Positions 1 to 8,193 of a DNA stretch of 15,790 nt are shown in pieces. The DNA comes from Acidobacteriaceae bacterium (GTDB taxonomy: Bacteria > Acidobacteriota > Terriglobia > Terriglobales > Acidobacteriaceae): contig PLBD01000539.1 in assembly GCA_003135315.1 (NCBI GenBank), forward strand, positions 1 through 15,790. The letters are read 5' to 3'. Below the pieces are notes generated by a model. It was not told the DNA's origin and did not search any database. It saw only the letters and a program-made list of their open reading frames with translations. Each line of letters opens with the position of its first letter. The stretch's first letter is position 1. The translations under genes were made by a program, and so were the position numbers.

Positions 1-2965
1 CCAGCGGCAGAACGCCAAGAATGAACGCGAATGAGGTCATAAGAATCGGCCGCAGTCGCAACTCGGCCGCTTCAATGGCGGCTTCTGCAATGGACCGCCC
101 CTTGCGGCGCATCTGCTCGGCAAACTCAACAATCAGAATGGAGTTCTTTGCCGACAGGCCGATCAGCATGACCAGACCGATCTGGGCGTAGACGTCGTTG
201 TCGAGCTTGCGGAAGTACAACGCCACAAACGCCCCGAAGACCGCGATAGGAACGCCCAGCAGCACGGAGAACGGGAGTGTCCAGCTCTCGTACTGCGCCG
301 CCATGATGAGAAAGACCACCAGGAACGACAGGCTGAAGATGGTCGTCGGGCTGACTCCCTGGGCAGCTTTCTCCTGCTGGTAGCTCATACCGCTCCAGTC
401 GTAGCCCATCTGGGTCGGCATCGTTTTCTTGAAGACATCCTGCAATGCAGCCATCGCCTGGCCGGAACTGTAGCCGGGGGCGGCCGAGCCGTTAATCTGC
501 ACGCATTGGTAAAGGTTCTGGCGCATAACGAACTCCGTACCGCTGCGTGAATACGTGCTGGTCAGGGTGCTCAACGGGACCATCTCCCCGGCAGCGTTTC
601 TCACGTAGAACTTGCCCAGATTGTCCACGTTGGTCCGGAATTTGCCGTCAGCTTGCACCCATACTTGCCATTGCAGGCCGAACTGGTTGTAGTAGTTCAC
701 CAGGGCGCCGCCCATGAAGGCCTGTAGCGTCTGGTAAACATTACTCAGGTTCACCTGCTGGGTCAGCACCTTCGCCTTGTCCACATCTACGCCGACCTGC
801 GGCACTCCGAAGAGCGCGGTGGTCATCACGCCGGTCAGCTCCGGTCGCTTGCGGGCTTCGGCCATGAATGCCTGTGTGTTCTTGGCGAGGAAATCGGTGC
901 CGCTTCCCGATCGGTCTTCCAGAATGAAAGTAAATCCTCCCGAGGTACCTACACCCAGAATCGCAGGCGGCGGGAAGGCAAATGCAAGCCCTGAGTTGAC
1001 CTGGGACAGCGCCCGCGCCAGATGGAGCTTGATTCCGTCATAGCTGGTCTCCGGAGTCTTGCGCTCTTCCCACGGCTTAAACGAGATGAAGAAAAACGAG
1101 CTGTAGGTGGTCTGGACTCCGCTGAGCAGGCTGTATCCCAGCACCGAGCTGACGTTCTCCACGCCCGGCGTATCCATGATGATCTTCTCAACCTGTTTTG
1201 CCGCCTCGGAGGAACGTTGCAGCGAAGACGCATCGGGCAGTTGCAACGCGGCGAACACGTATCCCTGGTCTTCGTCCGGCAGGAAGCTGCCCGGTACTTT
1301 CGAACCGAAGAAGTACGCACCGACGCAGAGAATGCCCAGAAGAATAAATGCGAAGCCGGCTTTGTGGATCAGGTGCTTGCAAATGCCGACATAGCCATCG
1401 GTAGCTCTGCCAAAAACGCGATTGAACCAGCGGAAGAAAGCACCCAGCGGTCCGCGCGATTCCTTCTTCGGCCGCAACAGCATGGCGGAGAGCGCCGGGC
1501 TAAGCGACAAGGCGTTAAACGCGGAGAACAGCACCGATACGGCAATCGTTACCGCGAACTGCTGATAGAGCTGTCCCGTGATGCCGGGAACAAACGCGGT
1601 GGGAATGAAAACCGCAGCCAGAATCAGCGCGATGGCAACGACCGGGCCTGCCACCTCTTCCATGGCCAGCTGCGCCGCGTCATGCGGGGTCATCCCGCCC
1701 TCGATGTGGTGCTCCACCGCCTCAACCACGACGATCGCATCGTCCACCACCAATCCGATGGCCAGCACCAGTCCAAACAGCGACAGCGTATTGATGGAAA
1801 ATCCGAGAATCGGAAAGACGATGAAGGCGCCCACGAGGGAGACTGGAACCGCCAGCAGCGGAATCAGCGTGGCTCGCCAGCCTTGCAGGAAGATGAATAC
1901 TACGAGAATGACCAGCGCCAGCGCCTCGAACAGCGTCTTCTTGATCTCGTGGATGCCGGCGGTGATGGCGAGCGTGGTATCCAGCGGGACGCTGTACACA
2001 AGGTCCTGCGGAAAGCGGCCCTTGGCTTCCTCCATGAACTTGCGGACCTCGGCGGAGGTTTGCAGCGCATTAGCGCCCGGGGTCAGGTAGATGCCGAGCA
2101 GCGCCGCCGGTTTCCCGTTGAAGCGCCCTTCCAGGTTGTAGTTCTGGGCTCCTAATTCCACCCGCGCTACATCCTTCAGGCGCAGCACGCCGCCGTCGGG
2201 CGTGGCGCGAATAATGATCTGGCCGAACTCCTCGGGCGTGGTCAGGCGGCCCGGCGCGCGCACGTTGTAAGTGAACGTTTGTCCTGGCGGGACGGGCGCT
2301 CCACCAATCTGGCCCGCCGGGTTCACTGCGTTCTGCGCTTGAACGGCGCTGATGATCTCGGGAACCGTGACGCTGAGGTTCGCCAGCGTATCCGGGTTCA
2401 CCCAGACACGCATGGAGTACTGACCGGCGCCGAACACCGATACCGAAGCGATGCCCGGCAGGCGCGTCAGTGCGTAATTGAGATTGATGTATGCGTAATT
2501 CGCCAGAAAGATGTTGTCGTAGGTCCCGTTGGGAGACGACAACGCCAGAAGCATCAACGGCGAGGACGTCGATTGCTGGACCGTCACGCCGTAGTTGGTC
2601 ACCGCGCTGGGCAGTTGCGAATTGGCCTGCCCCTGCCGCATCTGCGCTAGAATCTGGTCGGTGTTGGCATTCGTTCCCAGCGCGAAGTCAACCGTCAGCG
2701 TCATCAGGCCGTTGCTGGCGCTGGTGGAATACATGTAATTCATGCCCGAGACGCCCGACATCTGCTGCTCAATCGGGGTGGCGACCGACTCAGCTACGGT
2801 TTGCGCGTCGGCGCCGGGATAGGTAGCCAGGACCTGAATCTGCGGATCGGCGATGTTGGGGAATTGGGCCGTCGGCAAACTGAGCATCGAAACCACCCCG
2901 ACCAGCACCATCAGGATGGAGATGCACATCGCCACAATCGGACGATTGATAAAAAATTTCGGCAT
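1..2965 (-). CDS. RND multidrug efflux pump, inner-membrane permease (AcrB/MexB-like, HAE1 family), C-terminus cut by window edge
   Basis: Proton-driven inner-membrane pump that exports hydrophobic drugs and toxic compounds through an adaptor and an outer-membrane channel. 988 codons are visible, against about 1,040-1,070 for the family, so roughly 60-80 C-terminal residues lie beyond base 1. The N-terminus MPKFFINRPIVAMCISILMV is the standard first membrane helix, followed by the porter-domain start LPTAQFPNIADPQI. The proton-relay aspartates of TM4 are D408-D409 in VVDDAIVVVE and the relay lysine of TM10 is K940 in LSAKNSILIVEF, matching E. coli AcrB D407/D408/K940. The segment RLRPILMTSF near the edge carries the conserved TM11 arginine. 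No frameshift was seen. The ATG lies 2 bases after the adaptor stop, so the two are almost certainly co-transcribed and translationally coupled. Substrate range cannot be read from sequence. A TolC-type gene, if linked, would lie to the left of the window. Confidence 0.96.
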   Translation of the reverse strand, partial: MPKFFINRPIVAMCISILMVLVGVVSMLSLPTAQFPNIADPQIQVLATYPGADAQTVAESVATPIEQQMSGVSGMNYMYSTSASNGLMTLTVDFALGTNANTDQILAQMRQGQANSQLPSAVTNYGVTVQQSTSSPLMLLALSSPNGTYDNIFLANYAYINLNYALTRLPGIASVSVFGAGQYSMRVWVNPDTLANLSVTVPEIISAVQAQNAVNPAGQIGGAPVPPGQTFTYNVRAPGRLTTPEEFGQIIIRATPDGGVLRLKDVARVELGAQNYNLEGRFNGKPAALLGIYLTPGANALQTSAEVRKFMEEAKGRFPQDLVYSVPLDTTLAITAGIHEIKKTLFEALALVILVVFIFLQGWRATLIPLLAVPVSLVGAFIVFPILGFSINTLSLFGLVLAIGLVVDDAIVVVEAVEHHIEGGMTPHDAAQLAMEEVAGPVVAIALILAAVFIPTAFVPGITGQLYQQFAVTIAVSVLFSAFNALSLSPALSAMLLRPKKESRGPLGAFFRWFNRVFGRATDGYVGICKHLIHKAGFAFILLGILCVGAYFFGSKVPGSFLPDEDQGYVFAALQLPDASSLQRSSEAAKQVEKIIMDTPGVENVSSVLGYSLLSGVQTTYSSFFFISFKPWEERKTPETSYDGIKLHLARALSQVNSGLAFAFPPPAILGVGTSGGFTFILEDRSGSGTDFLAKNTQAFMAEARKRPELTGVMTTALFGVPQVGVDVDKAKVLTQQVNLSNVYQTLQAFMGGALVNYYNQFGLQWQVWVQADGKFRTNVDNLGKFYVRNAAGEMVPLSTLTSTYSRSGTEFVMRQNLYQCVQINGSAAPGYSSGQAMAALQDVFKKTMPTQMGYDWSGMSYQQEKAAQGVSPTTIFSLSFLVVFLIMAAQYESWTLPFSVLLGVPIAVFGAFVALYFRKLDNDVYAQIGLVMLIGLSAKNSILIVEFAEQMRRKGRSIAEAAIEAAELRLRPILMTSFAFILGVLPL

Positions 2966-2967
2966 GG

Positions 2968-4242
2968 TCAGTTGCCCCCTGCCGGCGGTGCCGCGGGAGG
3001 CACATAGGGCTTGGCAACGACCGGAATGCCTGTCTTGGCCAGCTCCGGCGACTGTGCCGCAGCCATCTGAATCTTCAGGAGACCATCCACCACAACTTTC
3101 TCACCCAGTTGCAGACCCTCGCTGATGATCCAGTTCGTCCCCATCCGGTCTCCCACCTTCACCGGGCGGAATACGGCCTTGTTCTCGGGAGTGACAATAG
3201 CCACCAGGTACATCGATTGCACTTGCGTAACCGCGGCCTGCGGAACCAGCAGCGCCCCTTTGTCCAGTCCGGTCTCAATGCGAATCCGCCCGAAGCCACC
3301 GGGACGAAGCAAGGCATCCGGATTCGCAAATTGCGCGGCTACCTGGATGGTGCCCGTCTGCGTACCCACTTGCCGGTTCACGTAGATCAGCTCGCCTTTT
3401 GCCGGGAAGGGCTTGCCGTTGGCTTGGATATATTCAATCGGCTTGGAGTGCATTGCCGACGCATTGGCCTTACCGCTGATGACGTCGGTGATCGAGGGCG
3501 CTATCTCCAGAAACTTGCTCTCGCTGATGTTGAAGTAGGCCCAGATGGGATTCACCTGGGAAACGGTGACCATTTTCGTGGTCGTCCCTACCAGATCGCC
3601 AATCTGAGCGTTGGACACGCCAGCGATGCCGTCGATGGGAGAATAGACCTTGGTCCAGCCCAAGTTTAACTCCGCATTGGCCAAAGCCGCTTTCTTGGCC
3701 TTCAACTGCGCTTCCCACGAGGCTTGTTCAGCAACGTCATTGTCGAGTTGTTTCTGCGGAATTGCACTCTGCGCCGCCAGTGGCGTATCGCGGGCCACAT
3801 CAGCCTGGACCCTGGTCAAGTTGGCTTCGGCGACGGCGACGTCTGCCTTGGCCTGATCGACCGAGGCCTGGTACTGCCGCGGATCCAGCTCAAACAGAAG
3901 CTGCCCGGTCTTCACGAAATAGCCGTTCTGGTAATCCTGCTTGAGCAGGTAGCCCTGCACCTTGGGCGTAATCTCGGCATTCACCGGGCCGTTCAGCTGC
4001 GCTACCCACTCCTCAAAGACCGGAACATCCTGCTGCAGCGGCTCCGTCACTCCCACTTCGGGTGGCCCCGGCGGCGGAGCTTCCTCTTTCTTTTCGCAGC
4101 CCGCCAGCAGCAGGGCGGCGAGGAACACGCTCACGACGGCGATGGTCCAGCAAGCACGGCCCCACCCTGACGCTGACAACTGACGTCTCTTGCCGCCTAC
4201 CGGCGATATTTCAGGACGGACACACTCGAATCCGTTTGACAT
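2968..4242 (-). CDS. RND efflux periplasmic adaptor lipoprotein (AcrA/MexA-like membrane fusion protein)
   Basis: Bridges the RND pump to an outer-membrane channel. 424 aa, slightly longer than AcrA (397). A lipobox LLAGC puts the lipidated cysteine at residue 49, after a hydrophobic run at about 31-47. The 30-residue leading segment is long for a lipoprotein signal, but no internal start precedes the hydrophobic run. Domains in order: first lipoyl half about 85-120 (ITPKVQGYLL), alpha-helical coiled-coil hairpin about 125-192 (alanine-rich, ADVAVAEANL), second lipoyl half about 195-230 (SPIDGIAGVS), beta-barrel about 230-315, membrane-proximal domain about 320-405, then a proline-rich tail. 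The ATG at 4242 is preceded by AGGAG (4250-4254 on the minus strand) at 7 bases. It is the first gene of the efflux operon, divergent from maeA. The control region at 4243-4455 shows no convincing promoter for this gene, and no regulator gene is linked in the window. Confidence 0.95.
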   Translation of the reverse strand: MSNGFECVRPEISPVGGKRRQLSASGWGRACWTIAVVSVFLAALLLAGCEKKEEAPPPGPPEVGVTEPLQQDVPVFEEWVAQLNGPVNAEITPKVQGYLLKQDYQNGYFVKTGQLLFELDPRQYQASVDQAKADVAVAEANLTRVQADVARDTPLAAQSAIPQKQLDNDVAEQASWEAQLKAKKAALANAELNLGWTKVYSPIDGIAGVSNAQIGDLVGTTTKMVTVSQVNPIWAYFNISESKFLEIAPSITDVISGKANASAMHSKPIEYIQANGKPFPAKGELIYVNRQVGTQTGTIQVAAQFANPDALLRPGGFGRIRIETGLDKGALLVPQAAVTQVQSMYLVAIVTPENKAVFRPVKVGDRMGTNWIISEGLQLGEKVVVDGLLKIQMAAAQSPELAKTGIPVVAKPYVPPAAPPAGGN

Positions 4243-4249
4243 TGATACA

Positions 4250-4254
4250 CTCCT
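4250..4254 (-). promoter_or_regulatory. Ribosome binding site of the efflux adaptor
   Basis: AGGAG on the minus strand, 7 bases before the ATG at 4242. It fixes that start and therefore the unusually long N-terminal part of the lipoprotein signal. Confidence 0.7.
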
Positions 4255-4432
4255 GCTTCTTGCTCAGGGAAGATAAGGTGTTAGGTGCAGCTATTTTTCC
4301 GTTTACGAGGTAAGTGCTTTTCTAGCTGAATTTGCGCCGGATTGCCACTAGTTTTTTCTCCGCCTTCAATCTCCCCCGGCTCCGCTAATAGCTACGACCC
4401 CGGATCTTCAGCCCGCCGGCCCAGCCGCTGGG

Positions 4433-4438
4433 TACAAT
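4433..4438 (+). promoter_or_regulatory. Possible -10 element (TACAAT) of maeA
   Basis: TACAAT within GGTACAATAT, 17 bases before the chosen ATG, would give a very short leader and supports the start at 4456 over 4342. No recognisable -35 sits at 16-18 bases spacing, so the call is weak. Confidence 0.35.
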
Positions 4439-4455
4439 ATGAGCGGCGGACAAGC

Positions 4456-6159
4456 ATGAAATATCGCATTACAGCCGACGGAGTTCTGGAGACCGGACTC
4501 TCCGGCTTCGACCTCATTAATTTTCCCCTCCTGAACAAAGGGACCGCGTTCACCGAAAGCGAGCGCACGGACTTTGCCCTGCACGGACTACTCCCGCCAC
4601 ACGTCGGCAATCTTGAGGATCAGGCGGCACGCCGTCTCAAGGCGCTACGCGACTTTGAAACCAACTTCGAGCGCTATGCCTACTTGCGAGACCTTCAGGA
4701 TACCAACGAAACCCTGTTTTATGCCGTGCTCGTGCGCAACATCGAGGAGATGATGCCCCTGGTATACACGCCCACGGTCGGCGAAGGTTGCCAGCGTTTC
4801 AGCGAGATCTGGCGCAAGCCGCGCGGGCTGTTTCTCAGCTACCCCAACCAACACAGAATCCGCGAGGTCCTCCGGCATCACCGCTACGACGCCATCCGCG
4901 CCATCGTAGTCAGCGACGGCGAACGCATCCTCGGTCTCGGCGATCAGGGTGCGGGAGGCCTGGGAATCCCCATCGGCAAGCTCGCACTTTATACTGCCTG
5001 CGCCGGCATTCATCCCCAGCAGTGTTTGCCGGTGCTGCTCGATGTCGGTACCGACAACGCTGAGCTCCTCGAAGACCCTCTGTACGTCGGCTGGCGTCAC
5101 CCGCGGGTACGCGGCGCCGAATACGACGGTTTCGTCGAAGCCTTCGTCAGCGCCGCGATCGAGCGCTGGCCCAATCTGCTGTTGCAGTGGGAGGATTTTG
5201 CCGGCATCAACGCCGGACGCTTGCTCGAACGGTATCGCAACCGGCTCTGCACCTTCAACGACGACATCCAGGGGACTGCAGCCGTGGCTGCCGGAACTCT
5301 GCTCGCCGCCATCACCGTTACCGGCACGCCCTTGACCGAGCAGCGCATCGCTCTCGTCGGTGCCGGATCGGCCGGCATCGGCATCGCTTCCCTTCTGCTG
5401 ACTGCGATGAAGAACGCCGGCCTGAGCGAAGCCGAAGCGCTCCGCCGGTTCTATGCGATCGATAAAGACGGCCTGCTGGTGGAGGGTTTGGCGGGAATCC
5501 GTCCGGCGCAGGAGCCGTTTGTGCAACCTCACTCCGCGATCGCCAATTGGGAACTGGAGCGCAAGGATCACGTCAGTTTGCTCGACGTGGCGCGGAACGC
5601 CAAGCCAACGACCCTGATCGGGGTCTCGGGACAGGCTGGCGCATTCTCTGAAGAGGTGGTTCGCGCGATGGCCGCCGCGGTCGAAAGGCCGGTAATTTTC
5701 CCGCTCTCGAATCCCACGTCGCGCGCGGAGGCTACGCCGGCCGACTTACTGAAGTGGACGGACGGACGGGCTCTCATCGGCACCGGTAGCCCGTTCGCTG
5801 CGGTCAAGTGGAATGGCCGTGAAGTGCCGATCGATCAGACCAACAACTCGTACATCTTCCCTGGACTGGGTTTGGGGATCTTGTCAGTCAACGCGCGGCG
5901 AGTCACCGACACGATGTTCATGGCCGCCGCTGAATGTCTCGCTGAACTTTCTCCCGCACGGCTCAACAAGTCAGGCCGATTGTTACCGCCGGTTTCGGAA
6001 TTGCGCTCGGTGTCCTTCGCCGTCGCACGGGCAGTCGCTCGGCAAGCGATCAATGATGGCGTGGCCGGGCAGCTAGACGAGCACACCGTGGAATCCCGCA
6101 TCCGCGCCAATGTCTGGGATCCGGTCTATCTTCCCTACCGTTTCGACCCTTCCGCGTAG
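4456..6159 (+). CDS. maeA: NAD-dependent malic enzyme (malate dehydrogenase, oxaloacetate-decarboxylating)
   Basis: Oxidatively decarboxylates L-malate to pyruvate and CO2 in the cytoplasm, linking the TCA cycle to pyruvate. From the ATG at 4456 the protein is 567 aa, against 565 for E. coli MaeA, and co-linear with it throughout. The frame stays open upstream to 4342, but those 38 residues look non-coding and the alignment begins at MKYRITADGV. Visible motifs: FPLLNKGTAF (23-32), catalytic Tyr104 in VYTPTVG, GERILGLGDQG (155-165), catalytic Lys175 in IPIGKLALYT, metal ligands E246, D247 and D270 (WEDFAG, FNDDIQGTAA), and the dinucleotide loop GAGSAG (302-307). An aspartate follows the second Rossmann strand (AIDKDGLL), which favours NAD over NADP; this is inferred, not proven. 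Single-gene unit; the Shine-Dalgarno sequence is weak. A TACAAT box lies 17 bases upstream. Confidence 0.94.
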   Translation: MKYRITADGVLETGLSGFDLINFPLLNKGTAFTESERTDFALHGLLPPHVGNLEDQAARRLKALRDFETNFERYAYLRDLQDTNETLFYAVLVRNIEEMMPLVYTPTVGEGCQRFSEIWRKPRGLFLSYPNQHRIREVLRHHRYDAIRAIVVSDGERILGLGDQGAGGLGIPIGKLALYTACAGIHPQQCLPVLLDVGTDNAELLEDPLYVGWRHPRVRGAEYDGFVEAFVSAAIERWPNLLLQWEDFAGINAGRLLERYRNRLCTFNDDIQGTAAVAAGTLLAAITVTGTPLTEQRIALVGAGSAGIGIASLLLTAMKNAGLSEAEALRRFYAIDKDGLLVEGLAGIRPAQEPFVQPHSAIANWELERKDHVSLLDVARNAKPTTLIGVSGQAGAFSEEVVRAMAAAVERPVIFPLSNPTSRAEATPADLLKWTDGRALIGTGSPFAAVKWNGREVPIDQTNNSYIFPGLGLGILSVNARRVTDTMFMAAAECLAELSPARLNKSGRLLPPVSELRSVSFAVARAVARQAINDGVAGQLDEHTVESRIRANVWDPVYLPYRFDPSA

Positions 6160-6251
6160 CTACTAATGTTTCTGCCCCGAGACATCGGCCCCGCTATAGA
6201 TACAGGCGACCCGCGCTCTTCGCAATGCTTTACAAGCGCGCATGCCAGAAA

Positions 6252-6283
6252 TTGCAACTCCAGCCGCCGCTGGTGTTTATATG
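6252..6283 (+). promoter_or_regulatory. Possible promoter of the exported proteasome-like gene
   Basis: TTGCAA (6252-6257) and TATATG (6278-6283) are 20 bases apart, longer than ideal. A transcript starting near 6290 would leave a leader of about 30 bases before the ATG at 6322 and would make the in-frame ATG at 6295 nearly leaderless. Weak call. Confidence 0.25.
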
Positions 6284-6321
6284 TCAGTGGCCCTATGCTG
6301 AAGACTGCCAAGGCAACCGGA

Positions 6322-7104
6322 ATGAACCGACCGCGAGCCAGGCGCGTCGCGATTCGATTGGTTATCCTGGCCATGATCTGCGCGGCTCCGACGGTGCCAT
6401 CGCGGGCTACCACTGAAATCGTGGTGCGAAGCCGTTATCGGATTGTGTTGGCCGCCGACAGCCGCGCGATATACGGCCTGGATGGAAACGCCACGGAGTG
6501 CAAACTTTTCGAAGCGCAGGACGTTTACGCAACCGTCTCGGGCCTTGCTCACTACGGTCGAAGCTATCGCGTCGCGGACACGATTCGAGAAGGCTTTGCC
6601 GGTCCCGGAACGTTCGCAACTCACGTATCGTCCACCGCCGCGATTCTCAAACGCAGGGTGGAGAACCTGCTGGCCAATCTGCAGGCCGGCGATCCAACCC
6701 AGTATCGAATCTTGATCCAGCAATCGAATTACACATCAGACCTGGTGCAGTTGGCCGTGGCACAAACTGTCCGATCTCAACCCATGCTCGGGATTATCGA
6801 ACTGCGGCGAAGTGGGACGGGAACTGGCTTAACGACGAGGACAACGATTTGTCCGGGCAACTGTGCACAAAATACGGAGCTGTTCTACCTGGGATATTGG
6901 GAGCGCATCAAGCCATACGTCGCAACCGCAAGCGGCCCCCGAAACGTTGGCTCGGCTGCTTCCATCGACCGGCTGATCCGATTGGAAATCGCGGCCCATC
7001 CCAACGAGGTCAGCGCCCCAATCAACATTCTGGAACTGACTGGCTCGGGTGCACGCTGGCTACAGAATGGCGGCAATTGCTCGCTGCCGGGAGTCGGCTG
7101 GTAG
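6322..7104 (+). CDS. Predicted exported proteasome/HslV-fold Ntn hydrolase with N-terminal threonine
   Basis: 260 aa from the ATG at 6322 (AAGG lies 8 bases upstream). An in-frame ATG at 6295 would add nine residues; the frame is open back to 6166. Residues 1-29 look like a signal peptide: basic start with RPRARR, hydrophobic LVILAMICAA, and a signal peptidase I type end PSRA. Cleavage would leave TTEIVV as the mature N-terminus. The mature part resembles 20S beta subunits: Thr1 (residue 30), then IVLAADSRA, whose Asp is mature residue 17 as in the proteasome, then CKLF with Lys at mature 32 (Lys33 in the family), then TVSGLAHYG matching the strand and turn with the conserved glycine. The C-terminal part (SIDRLIRLEI, VSAPINILEL) also fits the fold. 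The serine of the usual GSG motif is not evident; FYLGYWERIK occupies roughly that place. Four cysteines remain after cleavage. Function unknown; peptide-bond hydrolysis is inferred from fold and residues only. The twin arginine in RRVAI leaves the Tat route open. Confidence 0.7.
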   Translation: MNRPRARRVAIRLVILAMICAAPTVPSRATTEIVVRSRYRIVLAADSRAIYGLDGNATECKLFEAQDVYATVSGLAHYGRSYRVADTIREGFAGPGTFATHVSSTAAILKRRVENLLANLQAGDPTQYRILIQQSNYTSDLVQLAVAQTVRSQPMLGIIELRRSGTGTGLTTRTTICPGNCAQNTELFYLGYWERIKPYVATASGPRNVGSAASIDRLIRLEIAAHPNEVSAPINILELTGSGARWLQNGGNCSLPGVGW

Positions 7105-7200
7105 AGTCGTCTCGCAATGCTCAGGCTACGTTGAAGCAGCAGCAGATTGACCGCCTGGACCACCTGACCTTAGTCAAGCAATGCCAAAAATGCGTCCCGG

Positions 7201-7231
7201 TTGGCCGAATGCCGTTCTGTATGAGTAAAAT
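7201..7231 (+). promoter_or_regulatory. Possible promoter of the sigma/anti-sigma operon
   Basis: TAAAAT (7226-7231) matches the -10 consensus well, with TTGGCC (7201-7206) 19 bases upstream. The leader would be about 40 bases. The -35 match is limited to its first three bases, so this is tentative. An autoregulated ECF-type promoter was not recognised. Confidence 0.3.
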
Positions 7232-7279
7232 GGGTCAGTCAGTTGCGTTATCGGTCCAAAATCCTGAATCTGGATAAAC

Positions 7280-7909
7280 ATGGGGACCATCCAACCAAAA
7301 GTAGCTGAACCGGCTGGCGATGAGATGGCGCTGGTTCATGCGGCCAAAGCGGGTGACGTCAGCGCTTTTGAGCAGCTGGTACATCGCTACGACCGCAACG
7401 TGTTCCGGATTGCGCAGCACATCACGCAGAACCGCGAAGACGCGGAAGACGTGGTGCAGGACGCATTCCTGAAGGCGTACCAGAACCTGGCGAACTTCCA
7501 CGAGCAGTCGAAGTTCTACACGTGGCTGGTACGGATTGCGGTGAACGAAGCGCTGATGCGCTTGCGCCGCCGGCGACCGGAACGGATGGTGTCGCTTGAC
7601 GAGGACATCAAGACCGAAGAAGACTCGATGCCACGGGAAGTGGCAGACTGGGCGCCGAATCCGGAACAGCTGTACACGCAGGGCGAACTGAAAGAGATTC
7701 TGGGCAAGACCATTCAGGGGTTGCCGCCCAGCTTCCGCACCGTGTTTGTTCTGCGCGACGTTGAGGGCCTGTCCACCGAAGAGACTGCGGACGCCCTGGA
7801 TTTGAGTATTCCGGCAGTGAAGTCCCGGTTGCTGCGCGCCCGGCTGCAATTGCGTGAACGTTTGAGCAAGTACTTCAAGAATCGAACTAGTGGAGATGGC
7901 AAAAAGTGA
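7280..7909 (+). CDS. ECF-type RNA polymerase sigma factor (sigma-70 family)
   Basis: Directs RNA polymerase to a specific promoter set, usually in response to envelope or stress signals. 209 aa, typical for the group. Region sigma-2 spans about 26-95, with the core-binding and -10 segment DAEDVVQDAFLKAY (54-67) and TWLVRIAVNEALMRLRRRR. An acidic linker follows at about 105-135. Region sigma-4 spans about 138-192, with GLPPSFRTVFVLRDVEGLS and the -35-reading helix-turn-helix ALDLSIPAVKSRLLRARLQL. Sigma-1 and sigma-3 are absent, as expected. The start at 7280 has only a weak Shine-Dalgarno sequence; the next Met (7325) also precedes the conserved region, so the first 15 residues are uncertain. 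Its stop overlaps the next gene by 4 bases, so it is co-translated with a putative anti-sigma factor that would hold it inactive. Confidence 0.95.
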   Translation: MGTIQPKVAEPAGDEMALVHAAKAGDVSAFEQLVHRYDRNVFRIAQHITQNREDAEDVVQDAFLKAYQNLANFHEQSKFYTWLVRIAVNEALMRLRRRRPERMVSLDEDIKTEEDSMPREVADWAPNPEQLYTQGELKEILGKTIQGLPPSFRTVFVLRDVEGLSTEETADALDLSIPAVKSRLLRARLQLRERLSKYFKNRTSGDGKK

Positions 7910-8154
7910 CCTGCTCTGATTTTCTGAAAGAGCTCACCGATTACCTTGATGAGTCCATGGACGCCCAGACCCGGGCGGAGTTGGAAGACCATCTCCAGTG
8001 GTGCCACAACTGCTACGTCGTCTGCAATACGACGAAGATGACCATCGAGATCTACCGCGACTCCCACCTGTACGAACTTCCCGATGAACTGCGGGGCCGT
8101 TTGCGATCCGCAATTATGTCTAAGTGCAAGGGCCACGAGGGTCCGTGCACCTAG
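7906..8154 (+). CDS. Small soluble zinc-finger anti-sigma factor
   Basis: 82 aa starting with GTG inside the sigma-factor stop (overlap GTGA, 4 bases), a standard sigma/anti-sigma arrangement. The N-terminus CSDFLKELTDYLDESMD, followed by His29, Cys33 and Cys36 (H-x3-C-x2-C in HLQWCHNC), is the zinc-binding anti-sigma (ZAS) signature; Cys3 is a plausible fourth ligand. There is no hydrophobic segment, so the protein should be cytoplasmic. That points to sensing an internal cue, such as redox state at the zinc cysteines, rather than a transmembrane signal. Partner assignment rests on the overlap. The short C-terminal part after residue 45 (EIYRDSHLYELPDELRGRLR) resembles no known sensory domain that I recognise. 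Confidence 0.85.
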   Translation: MTCSDFLKELTDYLDESMDAQTRAELEDHLQWCHNCYVVCNTTKMTIEIYRDSHLYELPDELRGRLRSAIMSKCKGHEGPCT

Positions 8155-8193
8155 AACCTATCGTACCCATCATTTGATCCAGCTTTAGTCAGG

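Noticed and set aside
1022..2155. Long plus-strand open frame (377 codons) opposite the RND pump
   Set aside because: It is antisense to a pump with intact motifs, and its translation is low-complexity Arg/Gln/His-rich. It is a shadow of GC-rich codon use.
4342..4455. Upstream start for maeA adding 38 residues
   Set aside because: The extension resembles no malic enzyme, contains the TACAAT box and has no better ribosome binding site. The ATG at 4456 gives the family length.
4645..5571. Minus-strand open frame (308 codons) within maeA
   Set aside because: The opposite strand encodes a full-length malic enzyme with every catalytic residue; the antisense frame has no family features.
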